Positions 14,498 through 18,305 of a stretch of 18,305 bases of DNA are shown piece by piece. Both the position numbers and the translations under genes were made by a program. How positions within the stretch are numbered: the stretch's first letter is position 1; each line of letters begins with the position of its first letter. The notes below the pieces were generated by a model. The model was not told the origin of the DNA. It did no database searches and worked only from the letters and a program-made list of their open reading frames with translations. The stretch spans positions 1 to 18,305 of the forward strand of contig JAICQE010000080.1 of NCBI GenBank assembly GCA_025938035.1, written 5' to 3'. This DNA comes from Vicinamibacteria bacterium. GTDB lineage: Bacteria; Acidobacteriota; Vicinamibacteria; Vicinamibacterales; UBA2999.

Positions 14498-15705
14498 GGA
14501 AGCAGCGCCTGCTGCGATTCGACGAACCGCCGGTGCAGCGCGCGCACCGCATCCTCCATCCGTTCACGCGCCACCATCCACGTAATCCGGAAAGACGACG
14601 TCGCGGTCCCACGCGGCTGGATACCGCTTGCCTGCAGCGTGTCGCTGCCGGCACGGACGTTCGCATACGTGGCGTTGATGCCGGCCCCGACGACGCTGAC
14701 GGCCGCCAGGCCGTCGACAAATCTGGTACCGGCGGCGGCGTACTTGTCGATTGCCTCGCGAAGGCGGCGCTCGTCGTGCAGGTTGTCGCGCGAAATCACC
14801 ACCGTCGTGCGGTCGTCGAAGACATGCAGTTGTTTGCCCGGAACCCCGCGTTCGTCGAGCAGTGCGAGGACATCCGCCGCAGTGCCGCTGCTCTCGAGGA
14901 TCAGGACGTCCCGCTCGCTGGCGACGCCGACGACAGTGCCGGGCATCCGCGGCGGCGTTTTGCGGACGACCGTGCCATCGCTCGACGGGTCGGGTCCCGG
15001 TAGTGGTCCGGCAGTCGCGCGCGCGTAGATCGCGATGCCTTTCTCCTTGGCGAACTCGACCGCCTGCGCGTTGAGAACCCTGGCGCCGGCCTCCGCCATC
15101 TCCTGAGTTTCCTCGTACGACAGCGAGGCGATGCGGCGGGCTGCCGGCACGACGCGCGGATCGGCCGAGTACACGCCGTCCACGTCCGAGCAGATCTCGC
15201 AGAACTCCGCGTCGAGCGCGGCGGCAATGGCGACGGCGGTGGTGTCGCTCCCGCCGCGGCCGAGCGTGGTCACCTCCTTCTTGTAGGAAACGCCCTGGTA
15301 GCCGGCGACGACGACGATCCGTCCGCGCGCCAGCTCGTCCTGGATGCGGAACGGCCGTACCTCGATGATTCGCGCGTCGACGTGGCGGTCGTTGGTGATG
15401 ATCCCGGACTGGCTGCCCGTGAAGCTGATCGCGTTCCCTCCGAGCTCGCGGATGGCCATCGACAGCAGGGCCATCGAGATCCGCTCGCCCGCGGACAGCA
15501 GCATGTCGAGTTCCCGCCGATCAGGGTTGGCCGACACCTCCCTGGCCAGCTCCAGCAGCTCGTCGGTGGTATCGCCCATCGCCGAGACAACGACCACCAC
15601 ATCGTGGCCCTGCTCGCGGGTCCGCATCACGCGGGAGGCGACGGCCTTCAGTTTCTGCACGTCGGCGACGCTGCTGCCGCCGTACTTCTGGACGATGACC
15701 GCCAT
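14494..15705 (-). CDS. lysC: Aspartokinase
   Basis: A 403-residue aspartate kinase. It phosphorylates aspartate with ATP, the first step to lysine, threonine and methionine (and diaminopimelate for the cell wall). Kinase motifs are KYGGSSV at 7-13, [12 protein letters not shown] at 40-51, SAGER at 71-75, GRGGSDTTA at 149-157 and DGVYSADPR soon after. The C-terminal ~150 residues form the regulatory region with paired ACT domains, where lysine and/or threonine should give feedback control; the second ACT domain includes VSVVGAGI. The length matches the ~400-residue monofunctional type. ATG at 15705 places the ATP-site motif at residue 7, as usual. No dapA or asd gene is adjacent. Word arrays of the TAGTTGG family lie at both ends of the gene. 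Confidence 0.95.
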   Translation of the reverse strand: MAVIVQKYGGSSVADVQKLKAVASRVMRTREQGHDVVVVVSAMGDTTDELLELAREVSANPDRRELDMLLSAGERISMALLSMAIRELGGNAISFTGSQSGIITNDRHVDARIIEVRPFRIQDELARGRIVVVAGYQGVSYKKEVTTLGRGGSDTTAVAIAAALDAEFCEICSDVDGVYSADPRVVPAARRIASLSYEETQEMAEAGARVLNAQAVEFAKEKGIAIYARATAGPLPGPDPSSDGTVVRKTPPRMPGTVVGVASERDVLILESSGTAADVLALLDERGVPGKQLHVFDDRTTVVISRDNLHDERRLREAIDKYAAAGTRFVDGLAAVSVVGAGINATYANVRAGSDTLQASGIQPRGTATSSFRITWMVARERMEDAVRALHRRFVESQQALLP

Positions 15706-15718
15706 GGCGACCAGAATA

Positions 15719-15750
15719 CTAGTTGGTAGTTGGATAGTTCGTAGTTCGTA
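15719..15750. repeat. TAGTTGG/TAGTTCG word array, single orientation
   Basis: After a leading C, the words TAGTTGG (15720-15726), TAGTTGGA (15727-15734), TAGTTCG (15735-15741) and TAGTTCG (15742-15748) follow head to tail, then TAG. The array has the same word family and orientation as the left arm at 14422-14456, so lysC is flanked by direct copies. It lies between the divergent lysC and methyltransferase-like genes. Confidence 0.75.
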
Positions 15751-15756
15751 GTCCGA

Positions 15757-15762
15757 TATAAT
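15757..15762 (+). promoter_or_regulatory. -10 box TATAAT of the methyltransferase-like gene
   Basis: A perfect TATAAT is rare in DNA this GC-rich. It lies 27 bp before the chosen start, which would give a short leader starting near 15769. No good -35 hexamer is present at 16-18 bp; that position is occupied by the TAGTTCG words, so the repeat may have supplied or replaced the upstream element. Confidence 0.5.
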
Positions 15763-15789
15763 CGCGACTTTGAATTGGAGATGGCACAG

Positions 15790-16359
15790 ATGGCCGTTCG
15801 AACGCTTCTTACCGCGCTTGCACTGATCGTCGGATTGACATGGTCAACACTGGCTCAGCAGGCGCCGGCGCCGCTGCGCACGCCCGACGTGATTTTCGTC
15901 CCGACGCCGCAGGAAGTCGTCGACGTCATGCTGAAAATCGCCAAGGTCACGAAGAACGACGTCGTCTACGACCTCGGGTCGGGCGACGGCCGCATTCCGA
16001 TCACCGCCGCCAGGGTCTACGGCGCGCGCGCCGTCGGCATCGATATCGACCCCGAGCGGATCCGCGACGCCAACGAAAACCTGAAGTCCGCGGCGGCGAG
16101 CGACCGGACGATCCTGCAGCGCGTGCAGTTCCTGAACCAGGACCTCTTCACGACCAACATCAGCGAGGCGACCGTGGTCACGCTGTATCTGCTGCCGTCG
16201 CTGAACCTGAAGCTGATTCCGAAGCTGAACAAGGAACTGAAGCCGGGTACGCGCGTCGTTTCTCACGCGTTCGACATGGGCCCGGACATCAAGCCGAAGA
16301 TGGATCCGGTCAACGTGAACGGACGGACCGTCTACTACTACACTGTTCCGATCCAGTAG
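15790..16359 (+). CDS. Exported SAM-methyltransferase-fold protein
   Basis: A 189-residue protein with a class I methyltransferase core behind a signal peptide. ATG 15790 has TTGGAG (15775-15780) 9 bp upstream; in-frame ATG 15781 and TTG 15775 are less well placed. Residues 4-22 are a signal peptide ([19 protein letters not shown]) with likely cleavage before QQAPAP. The SAM-binding motif I is DLGSGDGR at 61-68, and the acidic end of the next strand is GIDIDPER with D85/D87. The order [18 protein letters not shown] then [15 protein letters not shown] resembles the small lysine methyltransferases related to FAM173/ATPSC-KMT. The target is unknown. Export is odd because SAM is a cytoplasmic cofactor: either the segment is an uncleaved membrane anchor, or the protein does something else. 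A 24-bp hairpin repeat begins directly after the stop. Confidence 0.85.
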   Translation: MAVRTLLTALALIVGLTWSTLAQQAPAPLRTPDVIFVPTPQEVVDVMLKIAKVTKNDVVYDLGSGDGRIPITAARVYGARAVGIDIDPERIRDANENLKSAAASDRTILQRVQFLNQDLFTTNISEATVVTLYLLPSLNLKLIPKLNKELKPGTRVVSHAFDMGPDIKPKMDPVNVNGRTVYYYTVPIQ

Positions 16360-16383
16360 GTCCGCCTGAAGGCGGACACTACG
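16360..16383. repeat. 24-bp hairpin repeat, copy 2
   Basis: This is identical over 24 bp to 2103-2126: GTCCGCC (16360-16366), loop TGAA, GGCGGAC (16371-16377), then ACTACG. It starts at the base after the TAG stop of the methyltransferase-like gene and may protect or end that transcript. Confidence 0.75.
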
Positions 16384-16419
16384 TCGAGGGACACGACGTC
16401 GACGCTACCGTTTGCCTTT

Positions 16420-16432
16420 CGGGACGGTCCCG
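16420..16432. promoter_or_regulatory. Perfect 6-1-6 palindrome upstream of iron permease
   Basis: CGGGAC, one G, GTCCCG form a perfect inverted repeat 40 bp before the permease start. It could be an operator or a small hairpin in the leader. No protein can be assigned to it. Confidence 0.35.
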
Positions 16433-16441
16433 TAATAGTCT

Positions 16442-16456
16442 TGAGACTTAATCTCA
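16442..16456. promoter_or_regulatory. Fur-like operator before the iron permease
   Basis: TGAGACT, T, AATCTCA form a 7-1-7 inverted repeat with one mismatched pair. Each half matches the Fur half-site TGATAAT/ATTATCA at 5 of 7 positions. It lies 16 bp before the ATG of an iron permease, the place expected for iron-dependent repression. Similarity to Fur boxes is by eye; another metal regulator is possible. Confidence 0.5.
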
Positions 16457-16472
16457 GTTTACGGGGCTGTCC

Positions 16473-17258
16473 ATGTTTCCAGCATTTCTGATCACGCTCC
16501 GCGAGGGGCTCGAAGCGTTCCTCATCATCGCGATGTCGCTGACGTACCTCCGCAAGACCGGCCGCAGCGGGCTCGTGCCTGCCGTTCATTGGGGCATCGG
16601 CCTGTCGGTTCTCATCAGCATCGGCGCCGCGTTCCTCTTCTCACGCGCCAGCAACCAGGCGCTGTGGGAAGGAGTGCTCGCTCTGGTCGCAGCGGCGCTG
16701 GTGGCAACGCTGATCGTCCATATGTGGCGGCACGGCAAGCGCCTGAAGCGCGAAATCGAAACGCGTCTCGAAGCGTCCGCGCTGCAACTCGGCGCGAAGG
16801 CCTTCGTCGGCGTCTTTCTGTTCACGGTACTGATGATCACGCGCGAGGGGATGGAGACTGCGCTGCTGATGGGAACGCTGATATTCCAGAACAGTCCGGT
16901 GGCGATCACTGCCGGCGCTGCCGGTGGCGTGCTATGCGCCGCGTTCGTCGCCTGGCTGTGGTCGAAATACGGCCACCGTGTGAATCTGGCGCTCTTCTTT
17001 CAGGTCACGGCGGTCTTTCTTGCCGTCTTCGTCGTTCAACTGGTCATCTATGGCCTGCATGAATTGACCGAGGCGAACCTCTTCCCGGGCAGCGAGAGGC
17101 TGCATTGGGCCACCGAGCCATACGGGCCGGACGGGCGGTACGGCCAGTTCCTGACCTACCTGCTCGTGCTGCTGCCGCTTGGCTGGCTCGCATTCGCCGC
17201 GTTCCTCGGAGGCAACAAGCGGGCGCAACGGCTGCCGCCGGAAGTCGCCGCGCGGTGA
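16473..17258 (+). CDS. FTR1/EfeU-family iron permease
   Basis: A 261-residue inner-membrane protein of the FTR1/EfeU (ILT) family, which imports iron, taking ferric iron formed by a partner oxidase. Both family iron-binding motifs are present: REGLE at 9-13 (R9, E10, E13) in the first membrane helix and REGME at 124-128 in the fourth. About seven hydrophobic segments can be placed, ending in LTYLLVLLPLGWLAFAAFLGG. Between them, a cytoplasmic loop is rich in charge (RHGKRLKREIETRLEAS). EfeO, EfeB or a multicopper oxidase partner is not seen in the window. A Fur-like palindrome directly upstream points to iron control. The OsmC-like gene follows after 3 bp, so the two are probably co-transcribed. 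Confidence 0.92.
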   Translation: MFPAFLITLREGLEAFLIIAMSLTYLRKTGRSGLVPAVHWGIGLSVLISIGAAFLFSRASNQALWEGVLALVAAALVATLIVHMWRHGKRLKREIETRLEASALQLGAKAFVGVFLFTVLMITREGMETALLMGTLIFQNSPVAITAGAAGGVLCAAFVAWLWSKYGHRVNLALFFQVTAVFLAVFVVQLVIYGLHELTEANLFPGSERLHWATEPYGPDGRYGQFLTYLLVLLPLGWLAFAAFLGGNKRAQRLPPEVAAR

Positions 17259-17261
17259 TGC

Positions 17262-17675
17262 GTGGCGCAGCCGAAGCCGCCAGTTACCGCCGAGCTCGTC
17301 TGGGCGGAGGATCTGCGCTTCGGCGTCACCAGCGCCAGGATTGCCACCGTCGTCGACGGGCAGAGCACGGCCGGTGCGTCACCGGTGCAAATGCTGGTCA
17401 TTGGCCTGGCGGCGTGCATGGGGATGGATGTCGTTGACATCATCCGCAAAGGCCGCCACGCGCTGACCGCCTTTCGCACGTCGATCGTCGCCGAGCGGCA
17501 GCAGCAGATCCCTCACCGGCTCACGAAGGTGTCGCTCCACTTCCATGTCCACGGGGACGTCCCCGTTGCCGTCGTCGAGCGGGCGATCGCGCTGTCGCGC
17601 GACAAGTACTGTTCGGTCTGGCATTCCCTCCGCGAAGACATCGCGCTCGAAACCGCGCATACCATCGTCCCGTGA
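17262..17675 (+). CDS. OsmC/Ohr-family peroxide-reductase-like protein
   Basis: A 137-residue OsmC-fold protein. OsmC and Ohr reduce organic hydroperoxides with two cysteines per active site. Both are here: C52 in IGLAACMGMDVVDII and C117 in SRDKYCSVWHSLR, the normal spacing for the family. The N-terminal strands (AELVWAEDLRFGV) and the short length resemble the YhfA/OsmC-like branch more than true Ohr, so the substrate is uncertain. It starts at GTG 17262, 3 bp after the permease stop; no separate promoter or strong ribosome binding site is seen. Its TGA overlaps the GTG start of the next gene (GTGA). Pairing an iron importer with a peroxide-handling protein makes sense, since imported iron drives peroxide damage, but this link is inference. 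Confidence 0.88.
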   Translation: MAQPKPPVTAELVWAEDLRFGVTSARIATVVDGQSTAGASPVQMLVIGLAACMGMDVVDIIRKGRHALTAFRTSIVAERQQQIPHRLTKVSLHFHVHGDVPVAVVERAIALSRDKYCSVWHSLREDIALETAHTIVP

Positions 17676-18305
17676 GGCGCCCGTACCTCGACTGGCTGCG
17701 CGGCATCGCCGTGCTGATCATGATCGAGGCGCACACCCTCGATTCGTGGACGCGAGTTGCCGACAGGAAGTCCTCCGCGTACCAGTGGGCGATTCTGATC
17801 GCCGGATACGGGGCGCCGATCTTTCTGTTTCTCGCCGGTATCACGCTGATGCTCGCCGCGGGCGGACGCCTGCGGAAGGGACTGAGCCTTCAGCAGGTGA
17901 CGCGCGCCGCGGTCCGGCGCGGCGGCTGGATACTGGCGCTCGCGTTTCTTTTCCGTCTGCAGTCGTTTCTCATCAGTGGCGGGCGGTTTCCTCAGGCGCT
18001 CCTGAAGGTAGACATCCTCAACATCATGGGCGTGTCGATGCTTGTCGCAGCGCTCGGCTGGGGAGCGGCGACCACCGTGAAGCGGCGGGCTCTCGTCTTC
18101 GCTGCGGTCACGATTGCCATGGCGATGGCCACTCCGCTGATTCGGAGCTGGTCCGCCCTCGACCCTCTCCCGGACTGGCTCGAGGCGTATCTGCGCCCGC
18201 GGCCGGGCCTGACGAACTTCACCCTGTTTCCCTGGGCGGCCTTCTTCACCGCAGGATGCGTTGCCGGCGCCTGGCTGGAGGACCGCCAGCCGTCGGACGA
18301 CCGAC
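17672..18305 (+). CDS. DUF1624/HGSNAT-like membrane acyltransferase, partial
   Basis: The gene begins at GTG 17672, overlapping the OsmC-like stop by four bases, and is open through the window end (211 codons seen, no stop). The start RRPYLDWLRGIAVLIMIEAH is the typical opening of the DUF1624 / heparan-alpha-glucosaminide N-acetyltransferase-like family: a basic N-terminus, LDWLRG, and a conserved His in the first membrane helix. Several further membrane helices follow (ILIAGYGAPIFLFLAGITLM; WILALAFLFRL; VDILNIMGVSMLVAALGWG; FTLFPWAAFFTAGCVAGAWL). These proteins are thought to move acetyl or acyl groups across the membrane onto sugars; the acceptor here is unknown. Its role with the iron and OsmC genes is unclear, though overlap suggests co-expression. 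Confidence 0.82.
   Translation, partial: MRRPYLDWLRGIAVLIMIEAHTLDSWTRVADRKSSAYQWAILIAGYGAPIFLFLAGITLMLAAGGRLRKGLSLQQVTRAAVRRGGWILALAFLFRLQSFLISGGRFPQALLKVDILNIMGVSMLVAALGWGAATTVKRRALVFAAVTIAMAMATPLIRSWSALDPLPDWLEAYLRPRPGLTNFTLFPWAAFFTAGCVAGAWLEDRQPSDDR

Noticed and set aside
14422..15750. Composite transposon around lysC
   Set aside because: The flanking arrays are direct copies, but no transposase, target-site duplication or terminal inverted repeat is visible. Only the flanking pattern is reported.

Overview
The window reads as a chromosomal segment of a GC-rich, diderm bacterium. A TolC/adaptor/RND tripartite pump, several Sec-type signal peptides and a lipobox show an outer membrane. The gene mix and the style of the intergenic repeats suggest a soil-type Acidobacteriota (Vicinamibacteria-like). 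That assignment is inference from general familiarity; there is no rRNA or marker gene here to prove it. I see no tRNA, rRNA, CRISPR array, transposase or phage gene.

Layout, left to right. At 1-123 (-) is the start of an exported protein that seems to carry a one-base frameshift in a G run. Next are a YkgJ-type cysteine-cluster protein (179-1300, +) and exonuclease III (1297-2091, -), whose stop codons overlap tail to tail. A metallo-beta-lactamase-fold hydrolase (2167-3138, +) and a secreted M14 metallopeptidase (3280-5850, +) follow, then a small BON-domain protein (6034-6612, +). A drug-efflux operon comes next: outer-membrane channel (6909-8489), lipoprotein adaptor (8486-9649) and RND pump (9728-12868). 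After it are a HemQ-type heme synthase (12946-13764, +), a RodZ-like HTH protein (13940-14425, +) and a convergent aspartokinase (14494-15705, -). The right end holds an exported SAM-methyltransferase-fold protein (15790-16359, +) and a tight cluster: FTR1 iron permease (16473-17258), OsmC-like protein (17262-17675) and an acyltransferase-type membrane protein cut off by the window end (17672-18305).

The genes themselves belong to known families. What stands out is what lies between them. Gene borders are occupied by short-word arrays: AATGCAG heptamers, TAGTTGG-type words, GGTTCA words and ACACCGAG octamers. Several are arranged as long inverted repeats, in two cases with arms of exactly four heptamers. 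These arrays supply the stop codons of at least four genes (adaptor, RND pump, HTH gene, lysC), form a 35-bp stem between two convergent genes, and encode the hydrophobic core of the adaptor's lipoprotein signal peptide. Two further families are a 24-bp perfect-hairpin element (copies at 2103 and 16360) and a ~50-bp element predicted to fold as a three-way junction (copies at 3187 and 5888).

Regulation visible in the sequence: a Fur-like 7-1-7 palindrome directly before the iron permease, a perfect TATAAT before the methyltransferase-like gene, and a plausible sigma70-type promoter about 120 bp before the efflux operon. All functional assignments come from reading motifs by eye; no database search was run.
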